Source: CAVWDU01 sp963840725 (GTDB lineage: Bacteria; Pseudomonadota; Gammaproteobacteria; Pseudomonadales; Halieaceae). Taken from it: DNA of 64,000 bases. Under the pieces are notes generated by a model that saw only the letters and a list, made by a program, of their open reading frames with translations, was not told the DNA's origin and ran no database searches. Both the position numbers and the translations under genes were made by a program. Positions 44,308 through 53,934 of the stretch are shown in pieces. The stretch lies in the NCBI GenBank assembly GCA_963840725.1, contig CAWIZY010000028.1, positions 1 through 64,000 on the forward strand, read 5' to 3'. Each line of letters opens with the position of its first letter. Within the stretch, counting starts at the first letter, position 1.

Positions 44308-47300
44308 TCAGGACTCTGCCAACTTTGCTGGCGCCGGCTGATCGCTCGCAACGCGACGCTCTCGCCAGCGTTCAATCGCCTCCCTCGCCGTTACCGGCAA
44401 CGCCAGCATAGCCGGGGTGGCAATCAGAGTCAGGATAGTAGCAAACGACAGACCAAATACGATGGCCTGGGATAATGGGCCCCAGAAAGTGGCCATCTGG
44501 CCATTTGCGCTGATACTGCGGTTGAGCAGGTCCACAGACAATCCACAGGCCAGCGGCAGCAGGCCAAACACCGTGGTTACCGTCGTGAGCAGCACGGGCC
44601 GTATGCGCTGGGAAGCTGCTCTCACGATCACCTCCCGCAAATGCAGCTCCGGGTGCAGCCCGCGTACATGGTTGAAAGTATCAATCAATACAATGTTGTT
44701 GTTGACCACAATACCTGCCAGGGCCACAACACCTGTGCCGCTGAGGATCGCGCTAAAGGGATTTTGCAGAATCAGTAGCCCCAGCAGTACGCCGGCAGTC
44801 GACATGACAACCGCCAACAGAATCAGCCCACTCTGATAAAAGCTATTGAACTGTGTTACCAGCAAGATAAACATCAGTGCCAGCGACAGCAGGAATGCCA
44901 TCTGCACGAAGGCGAGCGAATCAGACTGCTCCTCGTTCGCACCGCGAAAACGTATAGACAGAGCAGGGTCAAACTGTTGCTGCTGCACCCAGGCGTCGAT
45001 TCTCGCTACCATGCTGTCCGCAAGGACGCCGTCCACCACATCAGCCCTGATCAGCTCGGTTGGCACACCATCGACCCGATTGAGCTTGTCCACCCCCGGA
45101 GCCGGGTCCATGGAGACAAAGTTACTCAGCGGCACCATGCCCTTGTTGGTACTGATACGCAGCTCATCCATAGCGCGTATACCGCGCTCGCTCAGGGGGT
45201 AACGCACCCGAATGTCCACTGCATCGTCGGCACCGTCTGGCCGGTACTCTGCCACCTTGACGCCGTTGGTAACCAGTTGCACCGCCACCCCCGCCGACGA
45301 TACGTCCGCCTGATAAATAGACGCGAGCGCTCGATCTACAGTAATCCGCCATTCGATCGAGGGGAGTGCAGCGCTGTCGTCGATGTCCAACAGTTCCGGC
45401 TGGCTATCCATGTAGGCGCGAATTCTGGCCATAGCCGGCTCCAACAAGGAGCGGTCCCGGGAAGCCAATTCAATCTGAATGGGTTTACCAACGGGTGGCC
45501 CCTGCTCGATAGCCTGAAGGTCCACCGTGATACCTGCGAGGTAATCGGTGCGCTCGCGTATAGCGGTCATTGTCTCGCGGCCATTCATTTCGCGTTCTGA
45601 CTCATCGTAGAGTTCCAGGAAGAACGAGCCGATGCGGTCGGAGGTATCGCTCAGGCCACCGGAGCTGCCAGGCAATACTGTCTTGGCATTCAGCGACCGG
45701 ATTCCGGGCACCTGCAGAACCTCTCGCTCCACCTCATACACCAGCTCATTGACTTCACTCGCGGAGAAATTCCCTCGGCCACGCACCGTAACCTGGATAA
45801 ACTGCGGATCGCCATCAGAGAAAAACACGGTGCCAACCCCGAACTTGCCATAGGCCCAGAAAATGCTCATCAGCAATGCGAGCATGATGCCCATGGTCAG
45901 CAGAGGCCGCTGGACAACAGCCGTCAGAAACCTCGCATAAGCGCCGGTCATTGTGCGCAGCCGCGTCGGGTCACCGGTCTCCAGCAAATGCATTTGCTCG
46001 GTGACGTTGCGGCTGTGGGAGGAAGGCCTGCCAAACAAAGTGCCCAGTACCGGCCCGAAAAACAACGCGTACAGCAGCGAACCCAGCAAAACGGTGAACA
46101 CCGTCACCGGCAAATAGCGCATAAACTGTCCGGAGATGCCGGGCCAGAGCATCATTGGCAAAAAAGCCGCCAGAGTCGTAGCCGTCGAGGCGGTGACCGG
46201 CCAGAACATGCGCTTGACCGCCTCGGCGTAGGCAGTTTTGTGGTCCATGCCATCGCCCATCATGCGATCAGCGTACTCAGTTACCACAATGGCGCCGTCA
46301 ATCAGCATACCCAGACCCAGCAGCATCCCGAACATCACCATAAAGTTAAAAGTGTAACCGAGCTGGTAAATAATAATCACCGAGAACAGCAGTGACACCG
46401 GAATCCCCAGTCCCACTATGACCCCACTGCGAAAACCCATAGCTGCCACCACCAGCACCATAACCAGAGCCAGCGCGGTAAAAATATTTCCCTGCAGTTC
46501 AGTGACCTGCAGTTCAGCAAACTCCGCCTGGTCCTGGGAAAATATGATCTCGATTCCAGGTGGCACTTTGGGGCGGACTTCCTCAACAATCGCTCTGACC
46601 TTATCGATCGTGGAGATGATATTCGCATTGCCACGCTTGCTGACCGCTATGGATATGGTATTGCGCCCGTTGTAGCGCGCGTAACTGGTCCGGTCCTTGA
46701 AGGTGCGGCGAATGGTCGCGACATCTTTGAGAGTAACCACGGTATCACCGGCTGTGCTCACGGGCAGGTCGAGCACGTCGCCGGCGGTCTCAACCACGGC
46801 CGGCACCTTGACCGAAAACCGGCCCATGCCGGTATCGATGCTGCCGGCGGGAATCAGGCGATTATTGCGCGTTAAGGTATTTAGGAGCTCTTCGCCAGAG
46901 ATGCGATAGGCATTGAGCGCATCGGGATCAATAATGACTTCAAGTAGCTCCTCACGGTGTCCCTCCAGATCAGCAGCGAGGACATCAGGTATCGACTCGA
47001 TGTCATCACGTAGCTTGAGTGCCAGCTGATACACACTGCGTTCGGTAACATTGGTACCGATCAAGTTGATCTGGATAATGGGGAAATCATCAACCGTCAG
47101 TTCCCGGATGATTGGCTCCTCCGCGGTGCGGGGAATCTCAGTTTTGCCGCGATTTACCGCCTCCCGCAGATCGATGAGCGCCTGGTCCAGATCAGACTCG
47201 GCGGCGAACTCCACAAAGAACGTGGCCACACCCTCCGCTGCGGTGGAGCGCAGTTCTTCCAGGCCCTCCAGCTTACGCAGCTCGATCTCCATTGGCTGTA

Positions 47301-47493
47301 TCAGGAGCCGCTCGGCGTCTTCCGGAGAGATTCCTTCATGCACGATACCAACGTAAAAGTAAGGCAATTCGATATGTGGGTCATTGGCGATCGGGAGCGC
47401 AGCGCGTGCGAGTAGCCCGCAAACTATCACGATCGCCATCAGGGACAGGGTCGTACGGGAGCGGCTTATCGCCGCATCAATTAACGAGGTCAT
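44308..47493 (-). CDS. RND-family efflux permease
   Basis: A 1061-residue inner-membrane transporter with the duplicated RND fold: one N-terminal helix, a large periplasmic porter domain, the TM cluster (GNIFTALALVMVLVVAAMGF, GLGMLIDGAIVVTEYADR), a second periplasmic domain and the closing TM cluster (FWGPLSQAIVFGLSFATIL). The proton-relay helix reads LIDGAIVV, so only one of the two aspartates of AcrB is present, as in several RND subfamilies. Overlaps the adaptor gene by 4 bp. No outer-membrane factor is encoded beside it. Confidence 0.92.
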   Translation of the reverse strand: MTSLIDAAISRSRTTLSLMAIVIVCGLLARAALPIANDPHIELPYFYVGIVHEGISPEDAERLLIQPMEIELRKLEGLEELRSTAAEGVATFFVEFAAESDLDQALIDLREAVNRGKTEIPRTAEEPIIRELTVDDFPIIQINLIGTNVTERSVYQLALKLRDDIESIPDVLAADLEGHREELLEVIIDPDALNAYRISGEELLNTLTRNNRLIPAGSIDTGMGRFSVKVPAVVETAGDVLDLPVSTAGDTVVTLKDVATIRRTFKDRTSYARYNGRNTISIAVSKRGNANIISTIDKVRAIVEEVRPKVPPGIEIIFSQDQAEFAELQVTELQGNIFTALALVMVLVVAAMGFRSGVIVGLGIPVSLLFSVIIIYQLGYTFNFMVMFGMLLGLGMLIDGAIVVTEYADRMMGDGMDHKTAYAEAVKRMFWPVTASTATTLAAFLPMMLWPGISGQFMRYLPVTVFTVLLGSLLYALFFGPVLGTLFGRPSSHSRNVTEQMHLLETGDPTRLRTMTGAYARFLTAVVQRPLLTMGIMLALLMSIFWAYGKFGVGTVFFSDGDPQFIQVTVRGRGNFSASEVNELVYEVEREVLQVPGIRSLNAKTVLPGSSGGLSDTSDRIGSFFLELYDESEREMNGRETMTAIRERTDYLAGITVDLQAIEQGPPVGKPIQIELASRDRSLLEPAMARIRAYMDSQPELLDIDDSAALPSIEWRITVDRALASIYQADVSSAGVAVQLVTNGVKVAEYRPDGADDAVDIRVRYPLSERGIRAMDELRISTNKGMVPLSNFVSMDPAPGVDKLNRVDGVPTELIRADVVDGVLADSMVARIDAWVQQQQFDPALSIRFRGANEEQSDSLAFVQMAFLLSLALMFILLVTQFNSFYQSGLILLAVVMSTAGVLLGLLILQNPFSAILSGTGVVALAGIVVNNNIVLIDTFNHVRGLHPELHLREVIVRAASQRIRPVLLTTVTTVFGLLPLACGLSVDLLNRSISANGQMATFWGPLSQAIVFGLSFATILTLIATPAMLALPVTAREAIERWRERRVASDQPAPAKLAES

Positions 47494-48605
47494 GGTTGGG
47501 CAAGTTGGGCGCTGGGGTCGGAGGCATAGACCGGTTCCACTTCCTGCCCCTCAAACACAAACTCCTGTCCCACAGTAATCAAACGGATCGTATTTTCGAG
47601 CCCGGTGACCCAGACACCGTCCGCGCCATCTTCGATAATGCTGATCGGGCGAAACTCGACGATATCGTTTTTCCCCACAATCCGCACACCCATCTCTCCC
47701 GCGTCGTTGAGGGTAAACAGTGCGGGGGACAGTTTGTGCGCCATCACTTCACCCAAACCAATACGCACGTTGACCGTCAGGCCTGAGCGGATCTGGTAGT
47801 CGGGGTTCGGCACCGTAATTTCTACCGGGTAGGTACGGGTCACCAGGTCACTTTGACTTCCCACGAACGTGACCTCACCGGTAATCTCGCGTCCCATCGG
47901 AGTTTGACCTACAACCTGATCGCCAACACTCAGGTTATAGACCTCAGCCTCTGTCACGTCGGCACTCACCAACATGGGATCCAGGGCGATCAGCCGAGCA
48001 CAGGGCGCTCCCGCCACGGCATAGTCGCCTACATCCATCGGCAACTCCTCAACCACACCGCCAAAGGGCGCCACGATGCGTGTGCGCGAGAGATTGAGCT
48101 GCTGGCGCTCCAGACTGGCTGTTGCTGCTGCCAATCGCGCGGCGCTGCGAGCAATCGCCGTCTGGGACTGCAAGCCCTGCTGTTTTAGCCGCAGGCTACC
48201 CTCGTGCTCAATTCTGGCCTCTTGCAGAGCAGCGGCCGCCTCTGCGACCGCAGCCTCGCGATCGTCCACGGCCACCTCGCAGAGCAGATCGCCCGCCGCC
48301 ACCCGCTGTCCACGTTCTACCGGTCGCGCCACGATTTTACCGGCAATCTCGGCCTTGATCTCGACGTCCTGCTTGCCCTCTGATCTGCCCCGCAGCACCA
48401 TATACCGGGTGCGCCGCTGAGCCTTGCGTACTTCAGCGCGCACACGGATGGGCCCCAGCACCTCAGCAGACACAGCCCCGTTCTCCGCACTGGCAGCGAG
48501 GGTGGGATGTTCCTGTTGTGTGGGCTCGCCGGTAAACAGACCGGATAACAACCAGGCTGCGATCAGGCATGCAATCAGCGATGCAGTAATCAAGTTTTTC
48601 GACAT
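47490..48605 (-). CDS. RND periplasmic adaptor (HlyD/MexE type membrane fusion protein)
   Basis: 371 residues from the ATG ending at 48605, chosen because it places the membrane anchor (NLITASLIACLIAAWLLSGL) at the N-terminus; the frame extends 26 codons upstream without similarity. Lipoyl half-motifs EIAGKIVARPVERGQRVAAG and RTRIVAPFGGVVEELPMDVG flank a long alpha-helical hairpin (AAVAEAAAALQEARIEHEG). It links the permease to an outer-membrane channel. Coupled to the permease by a 4-bp overlap. Confidence 0.9.
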   Translation of the reverse strand: MSKNLITASLIACLIAAWLLSGLFTGEPTQQEHPTLAASAENGAVSAEVLGPIRVRAEVRKAQRRTRYMVLRGRSEGKQDVEIKAEIAGKIVARPVERGQRVAAGDLLCEVAVDDREAAVAEAAAALQEARIEHEGSLRLKQQGLQSQTAIARSAARLAAATASLERQQLNLSRTRIVAPFGGVVEELPMDVGDYAVAGAPCARLIALDPMLVSADVTEAEVYNLSVGDQVVGQTPMGREITGEVTFVGSQSDLVTRTYPVEITVPNPDYQIRSGLTVNVRIGLGEVMAHKLSPALFTLNDAGEMGVRIVGKNDIVEFRPISIIEDGADGVWVTGLENTIRLITVGQEFVFEGQEVEPVYASDPSAQLAQP

Positions 48606-48961
48606 GCAATATCCGAAGCGCGGACAAAATTCGGCCGCATTATACCGTCTAAGATCCACCCTGTCCCCGAATGACAAGGACATAAAATATAGTTACTACT
48701 ACTAATTCATCACAACACCGAGCATACGCGGGAATAATGTTATCGGATCATTGCTAATTGTTGCTGGCCGCAAGCCGCCAAAAAGCGCGCCAGGCGGGGG
48801 CCATACTACTTCGGGCGCCCGAGTCCACCGGCGGCCAGCCACCCTGCGGGTAACAAGGCGCGTCCCGAAGATCAACAGCAAGGGTCGCGCCCGAATTCCG
48901 GTTAACTTGACCAGTGCTTGCGGATATACTCGTATGCAGAAAGTGACAAAAGGATCGCCTT
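48606..48961. other. 356-bp divergent intergenic region
   Basis: Separates the RND adaptor from the exported SDR gene. The part near 48680-48765 is AT-rich and probably contains the promoters. No palindrome, repeat or small gene could be supported. Confidence 0.4.
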
Positions 48962-49741
48962 GTGCCGCAACAACTCTTGAAACTGCTTACCGCCGTGCTG
49001 CTGCTCATAACCGGCAACACCGGCGCCAGTGCCGATACCGACTTTCATCGTGCCAGCGACAGCGAGGGCACCGTGCTGATCACCGGGGCCAATCGCGGGA
49101 TAGGGCTGGCCATGGCTCAGGCTTTTAATCGCGCGGGGTACACGGTTATCGGCTCCGCCCGACGCCCTGCAGGGGCTGAGCAACTGCAACGGACCGGTGC
49201 AAAGGTCGTCGCACTGGATGTGGCAGATCCTGCAAGCGTCGCAGGGCTCGCTACCCGTTTGAAGGGTCAGCCTATTGACATCCTTATAAACAATGCGGGC
49301 ATGCTGAGTGAAGAAGCGGCTGACTTTGTGGATGTGGACATCGAGAAAATGCTCACTGAGCACCAGGTCAATGCCCTTGGCCCCATGCGCGTCACCCAGG
49401 CCCTGCTGCCTAACCTGCTAGCTGGAAAGCGCAAGGTTGTGGCCAATATCAGCAGTATGATGGGCAGTATGGAGATGAACACCTTCGGCTGTTGCATGGG
49501 TTATCGGGCCAGTAAGGCGGCCCTGAATAGCTTCACCAAAACCCTCGCTGTGGATATGCAGAAACAGGGCATGACCTTTGTGGTTATTCACCCTGGCTAT
49601 GTCAAAACTGATATGAACGATGGCGCAGGCAATATTACCGCCCAGCAAAGCGCGGCCGGCCTGTTCAAGGTCATTAGCGGGCTGGATCAAGACGATAACG
49701 GCAAATTCTATAACTTTGATGGCAAGGCGATGCCCTGGTGA
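48962..49741 (+). CDS. SDR-family dehydrogenase with an N-terminal signal peptide
   Basis: A 259-residue short-chain dehydrogenase beginning at GTG 48962. Residues 1-25 look like a cleavable signal (LKLLTAVLLLITGNTGASA), uncommon for an NAD(P)-dependent enzyme. The core is normal: ITGANRGIGLAMA, NNAGML, and catalytic NISSMMGS with YRASKAALNS; PGYVKTDMN follows. If exported it would lack a free nucleotide pool, so the N-terminus may be a membrane anchor or the true start may be the later core. Convergent with the AraC gene, separated by 13 bp. Confidence 0.8.
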   Translation: MPQQLLKLLTAVLLLITGNTGASADTDFHRASDSEGTVLITGANRGIGLAMAQAFNRAGYTVIGSARRPAGAEQLQRTGAKVVALDVADPASVAGLATRLKGQPIDILINNAGMLSEEAADFVDVDIEKMLTEHQVNALGPMRVTQALLPNLLAGKRKVVANISSMMGSMEMNTFGCCMGYRASKAALNSFTKTLAVDMQKQGMTFVVIHPGYVKTDMNDGAGNITAQQSAAGLFKVISGLDQDDNGKFYNFDGKAMPW

Positions 49742-49754
49742 CAGGGGCCTGGCC

Positions 49755-50840
49755 CTAACAGGCCGGGCGCTGCAGCTTACGCCACCGATTTGGCGACAAG
49801 CCTGTCCAGCCGGTGAAAGCACGGGAAAATACCGGAGGCTCGGCATAACCAAGCCTGTCGCTGATCTCCGCAACGGTGTATGCGGGGTCCCGTAAAAAAT
49901 TCTTCGCCCGCTCCTCTTGCACCGCCGCCAGCAGCTTGGAATAGGACGTACCTTCCCGGCCCAGTTGGCGGGTCAAATTGCGTTCCGAAATCGCGAGCAG
50001 GCTGGCAATGTCCCGCCGTTTTGGTGGCGGCGTATAGGCCCACAACCACCGTGAGACCCGCTCTGCAAGACTGAGATCTTCCGCCAGCAAGCGCGACTGC
50101 TTTTGCGCAATAGAAACGTAGGACCGATACAGCAGAGGGTTGGCATCTGGCAGTGGCATGTTTTCCATGTCCGCCGGATAGGCGATCGCGGCCTGTGGCT
50201 GCTCGAAGTGCACCTGACAGGGGAGTCGCACGCGCAATTCATGCCAATCTTCCGGTTGCTGGAATGGCAGACCAATGCGCAGGGGCCTGCGCCCCGGCTT
50301 CAGAATGGAGTCGATATTGCGCATGGACATAACCAGATCCAGCGCCAGGCAATACTGCATCAGGTGGTCCAGCTCGATTTCGGTCACCGACTGAAGAGCG
50401 GGACGATCCATGAAAAAGGAGAACACCAGTTCACCGGCCTCCCGACAGACCCGAAACCGGGCGTGACCGCCGGTTAACTGCGGAAAACTCAGGCAGACTG
50501 CCAGCGCCTGGACCACATTGCCGGCGTGCCGCATTGCCATACCCAGTACGCCCAAGGTATCAATGCCCAAATTCCCGCTCGCGTTGATCACGGTGACCAG
50601 CGGTGACCCCCGGGCGGTCAAGGTCCGGACCAGAGCATTGGTGATGTCCAGCTCCTGTTCCAAAGAGATAGGGAATGCCAGGTCTTCCAGCGCACGAGAG
50701 GGCAGCCCGGACCGGGTGAAGATATCGCGGGTAAGCGCATCGCCAATCCCGAACACGGCACATTGCCCCAATATACCCATGATAGTGCGGCGGGGCGTTG
50801 CCAGATTGCCGCTGGCGATTACGGTGTCTTCTCGAATCAT
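49755..50840 (-). CDS. AraC-family transcriptional regulator (OruR/ArgR-type)
   Basis: A 361-residue regulator. The first 200 residues form the AraC-type ligand-binding domain found in OruR-like proteins (GLPSRALEDLAFPISLEQEL, FPQLTGGHARFRVCREAGELVF). The C-terminal helix-turn-helix pair is RDIASLLAISERNLTRQLGREG and TVAEISDRLGYAEPPVFSRAF with the closing TGLSPNRWRK. It is divergent from the flavin monooxygenase gene across 132 bp and most likely regulates it. A GGCCATGTTGGCC palindrome in the gap is a possible but unproven site. Confidence 0.88.
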   Translation of the reverse strand: MIREDTVIASGNLATPRRTIMGILGQCAVFGIGDALTRDIFTRSGLPSRALEDLAFPISLEQELDITNALVRTLTARGSPLVTVINASGNLGIDTLGVLGMAMRHAGNVVQALAVCLSFPQLTGGHARFRVCREAGELVFSFFMDRPALQSVTEIELDHLMQYCLALDLVMSMRNIDSILKPGRRPLRIGLPFQQPEDWHELRVRLPCQVHFEQPQAAIAYPADMENMPLPDANPLLYRSYVSIAQKQSRLLAEDLSLAERVSRWLWAYTPPPKRRDIASLLAISERNLTRQLGREGTSYSKLLAAVQEERAKNFLRDPAYTVAEISDRLGYAEPPVFSRAFTGWTGLSPNRWRKLQRPAC

Positions 50841-50972
50841 AGTGTTTGATTAGGCCATGTTGGCCCAATTTATCAATTTTTTGACTCAAACTGCAATGGT
50901 TAAATGGCCCTCGCTTGCCTAATCTGACTACCTCGCATTCACGTGATTGCAACTGCCTTGAGAGGGTCTACC

Positions 50973-52502
50973 ATGAGAGAGTCTTACGCGATAGCCGCCA
51001 CCGCACCGGCAACCACTGAGCATGTTGATGTGCTGATCATCGGCGCCGGTATTTCCGGTATTGGCGCCGCACATCAACTCATCGAGAAATGCCCTGACAA
51101 GCGTTTTGTCATGCTGGAGACCAAGGCGTCCTTCGGCGGCACCTGGCGACAGCACACCTATCCCGGCATTCGGTCCGACAGTGACCTGTACACGTTTGGG
51201 TACGGATTCAAGCCCTGGACAGGCAAGCCCATTGCCGGCGGCGACGATATCCTCGGGTATCTCGAAGAGGTCATGGAGGATGATCACATTGAGCAGCACA
51301 TCCGCTACCAACATGAGGTGCTGACCGCCTCCTGGTCCGGCGACGAGCAGTGCTGGCTGATTACGGCCAGGCGTAATGACACCGGTGACGAAGTCCAGTT
51401 CACCTGCAATTTCCTGTGGATGTGTCAGGGCTACTACCGGCATTCGGAGGGATACACTCCCGAATGGGCAGGCATGGATGATTTCAAAGGCCCCATCGTG
51501 CATCCCCAGACCTGGCCGGAAGACCTGGACTACAAGGACAAACGCGTTGTAGTGATAGGCTCCGGGGCCACCGCCGCCACGCTTATACCCAGCATGGCCG
51601 AAGCGTGTTCACACATCACCATGCTGCAGCGCTCGCCGACTTACTTCTGGACCGGGGAGAACCGCAACGAACTGGCTGATCAGTTGCGCGAGCTTGAGGT
51701 CCCCGAGCAATGGGTGCATGAGATTGTACGCCGCAGCATCCTTAAGCAGGCAAAAGACGTTCAGCACGCCTCGGTTTCGCACCCGGGAATGGTCAAGGAA
51801 GAGCTGTTCAAGGTAATCCGGGAGTACCTGGGTGATGACTTTGATATGAGCCATTTCACCCCCAGCTATCGACCCTGGCAGCAGCGACTTGCCTATGTGC
51901 CTGACGGTGACCTGTTCGAGGGGATCAAGTCGGGCAAGGTGTCCGTGGTCACGGATCATATCGACCGCTTTACGCCCGCGGGCATATTGACGAAGTCCGG
52001 GGAGTTGCTGACGGCGGATATCATTGTCACCGCAACCGGTTTCAACCTCTGCGCCATGGGCGATATTGCCTTTGAAGTGAATGGCAAGCCGGTCGACTTT
52101 GGCAAAGTCTACAGCTACCACGGCATACTGTGTTCCGGATTGCCCAATATGGCCATGATGTTTGGTTATCTGCGCACCAGTTGGACCATGCGTGTGGACC
52201 TGGTCACTGAGTACGTGTGCCGACTGCTCAACCACATGGATGCACTGGGCGCGGGCGTTTGTACGCCGACGCTGCGGGAGCAGGATCAGAACATGGGCAA
52301 TAACTACTGGGTGGATGAGGAAGACTTCAATGCTGGCTATATGCAGCGCGGGAAGCACCTGATGCCGCGACGCGGCGATCATGAGCCCTGGAATTTCATA
52401 GCGGATTACTACATTGAAAAGGACACATTGCCATTGCTGCCCATGGACGATGATGTGCTGATCTACGACCCGGCGATTCGCGCGAAAAGCGCAGCCTTGT
52501 AG
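50973..52502 (+). CDS. Flavin-containing (Baeyer-Villiger type) monooxygenase
   Basis: A 509-residue protein from the ATG at 50973, with AGAGGG about 8 nt upstream. Two Rossmann motifs, LIIGAGISGIGAAHQL (about 22) and VVIGSGATAATLIP (about 196), flank the Baeyer-Villiger fingerprint FKGPIVHPQTWP (about 171), an FxGxxxHxxxW pattern; FGGTWRQHTYPGIRSDSD is also typical. Uses NADPH and O2 to oxidise a ketone or a heteroatom. The substrate cannot be told. Divergent from an AraC regulator, suggesting an inducible single-gene unit. Confidence 0.88.
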   Translation: MRESYAIAATAPATTEHVDVLIIGAGISGIGAAHQLIEKCPDKRFVMLETKASFGGTWRQHTYPGIRSDSDLYTFGYGFKPWTGKPIAGGDDILGYLEEVMEDDHIEQHIRYQHEVLTASWSGDEQCWLITARRNDTGDEVQFTCNFLWMCQGYYRHSEGYTPEWAGMDDFKGPIVHPQTWPEDLDYKDKRVVVIGSGATAATLIPSMAEACSHITMLQRSPTYFWTGENRNELADQLRELEVPEQWVHEIVRRSILKQAKDVQHASVSHPGMVKEELFKVIREYLGDDFDMSHFTPSYRPWQQRLAYVPDGDLFEGIKSGKVSVVTDHIDRFTPAGILTKSGELLTADIIVTATGFNLCAMGDIAFEVNGKPVDFGKVYSYHGILCSGLPNMAMMFGYLRTSWTMRVDLVTEYVCRLLNHMDALGAGVCTPTLREQDQNMGNNYWVDEEDFNAGYMQRGKHLMPRRGDHEPWNFIADYYIEKDTLPLLPMDDDVLIYDPAIRAKSAAL

Positions 52503-52895
52503 AGCTGTTGACCACTGTGTCTTGAACCCCGTCCAAGCGTTTTTCATGTATTTCACGCCGGCTGCGGTGCATCGGGGATTGCGCCCCCGGGAGTCGTGCA
52601 TGGCTTTGAACAGCTGCCCCTTGACGGGGTATCCATGATCTACACTTTCCAGAAGGCACCCCGATTGATATCAGTCGACTGCAGACTCTCAGGTAGTCAC
52701 AGCGACGGTCCGGAGACAGTTGTTTCGCGGCCAGAATACGGTGGCCTAGCGCCGCTGGGGTAACGGCCCTGTCGCGGCGGGACATGCTATTGACGCAGTC
52801 AGCCATACTTTCGTCGCCCCAGGCTCGCTATAGTAATCACATGTCTTTGGGAGTTACTCCCCTGTGCTCTCGAAGACGCATTATCCCTGACTTTA

Positions 52896-52920
52896 TGCCC
52901 CCGCTCCTGGGGGTATTTTT
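52896..52920 (+). terminator. Intrinsic terminator
   Basis: Stem ATGCCCCC/GGGGGTAT with one G-T wobble and a 6-nt loop (GCTCCT), directly followed by TTTTT. It lies about 390 bp after the flavin monooxygenase stop, so it may end a small RNA or a long 3' UTR rather than that gene directly. A TATAGT box at 52829-52834 lies upstream. Confidence 0.75.
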
Positions 52921-52955
52921 GTGCTCGAAAGTCTCTCAGCCCGTACCAGGTTTTC

Positions 52956-53008
52956 TCCAGGGCACCTCTCAATTCCAGGCACCTCTCAATTCCAGGGCAC
53001 CTCTCAAT
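52956..53008 (+). repeat. Three tandem copies of an 18-bp unit
   Basis: TCCAGGGCACCTCTCAAT at 52956-52973, a 17-bp version at 52974-52990 lacking one G, and an exact third copy at 52991-53008. The last copy runs on into AATGG, giving a string similar to the 17-bp arm of the palindrome at 14147. It may come from a mobile-element end. Confidence 0.85.
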
Positions 53009-53041
53009 AATGGCGAGCGCGCTCAGCGCGGTCATTACCAC

Positions 53042-53123
53042 GTTGAAAACAGGTTCAAATCGGTCATGTATCCACTACAACACACTCCGTCATTTCGCCT
53101 GTTTCCCTACCAGTGACTGCCTC
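53042..53123 (+). repeat. Dispersed 82-bp repeat, copy A
   Basis: Matches the reverse complement of 62108-62188 over its whole length at close to 85-90 percent by eye; shared blocks include CAAATCGGTCATGTAT and TCATTTCGCCTGTTT. It is not flanked here by the terminal inverted repeats seen around copy B. It lies 58 bp from the 3' end of the SDR gene. Confidence 0.8.
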
Positions 53124-53181
53124 AAAAAAAAGCCTGCTAGTGTCCTGCCGGGTTAATTCGAACTATTTCAGCGCCATCGTG

Positions 53182-53934
53182 CTACTGGGCTGTAAAGCCC
53201 CCATCCACCGCCAGCACGGATCCCTGGCAGAGACTGGAATCAGCGGATGCAAAAAAGAGAATCGCTCCGGCCACTTCATCTGCCGAACCCATGCGCCCTA
53301 TCGGCATAACGCCTTTCAGCATTTCCTGGGCTTCGCCCTTATCAGGCATTTGGCTGGTCCACCGCTCCATCATGCCCGTCTCAATCACACCCGGGCACAC
53401 ACAGTTAATGCGCACACCGGAGGCCGCCAGTTCGATTGCCATATCACGGGTAAATACCACGAGGCCGCCTTTAGCGCTGCCATAGGCGGTTGATAAAGGA
53501 AAGCCCACAAGACCATTCAGGGAGGAAATATTGATCACACTGCCGGAGCCCGCTTTTACCATTGGCGGTACAAAATGCTTACACATGAGCCACGGCCCTT
53601 TCAGGTCTGTATTGAGCACACGGTCCCACTCATCTTCGCTGGTCTCGTCGTAGCTACGATTGAGTTCACTACCGGCATTATTGACCAGCACATCGACCCT
53701 GTCCCACCGGCTGTAGGCGGCAGCGGCGGCGGCCTTAACCGCTGCCTCATTTTTAACATCGCAGTGAAATGTCGTTGCCGCTGCGCCCAGTTCCTCGGCC
53801 AGAGCATCAGCCGCCTCCATGTTGATGTCCAGAATAAGCACCTGGGCACCCTCAGCGACAAACCGTGTTGCCGTGGCAGCGCCAATACCGCTGGAAGCTC
53901 CGGTAATCACACAATTCAACCCATCTAATCGCAT
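53182..53934 (-). CDS. SDR-family oxidoreductase
   Basis: A 250-residue classical short-chain dehydrogenase: cofactor turn TGASSGIGAAT, NNAG, catalytic serine in NISSLNGLVG and YGSAKGG for YxxxK; CVCPGVIETGM and SVLAVDGGFTAQ close the fold. The substrate is unknown. It is bounded by repeat A downstream and a 590-bp gene-poor gap upstream, so it is apparently a single-gene unit. Intact. Confidence 0.87.
   Translation of the reverse strand: MRLDGLNCVITGASSGIGAATATRFVAEGAQVLILDINMEAADALAEELGAAATTFHCDVKNEAAVKAAAAAAYSRWDRVDVLVNNAGSELNRSYDETSEDEWDRVLNTDLKGPWLMCKHFVPPMVKAGSGSVINISSLNGLVGFPLSTAYGSAKGGLVVFTRDMAIELAASGVRINCVCPGVIETGMMERWTSQMPDKGEAQEMLKGVMPIGRMGSADEVAGAILFFASADSSLCQGSVLAVDGGFTAQ

Larger units (their letters stand above)
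52503..53181. other. 679-bp gene-poor region with terminator and repeats
   Basis: No coding sequence could be supported. From about 52841 there is a short hairpin (GGGAG-TTA-CTCCC, about 52850-52862), a strong intrinsic terminator (52896-52920), three 18-bp direct repeats (52956-53008) and an 82-bp dispersed repeat (53042-53123). The minus-strand frame through 52396-52806 lacks similarity and runs over the monooxygenase end. Confidence 0.6.

Noticed and set aside
49746..49764. GGCCTG/CAGGCC hairpin as a bidirectional terminator
   Set aside because: The stem is only 6 bp, has no T-run on either strand, and overlaps the AraC coding end.
52396..52806. A 136-codon minus-strand gene after the flavin monooxygenase
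   Set aside because: It overlaps the monooxygenase 3' end by about 100 bp, has biased Arg/Ser-rich composition and no motif.
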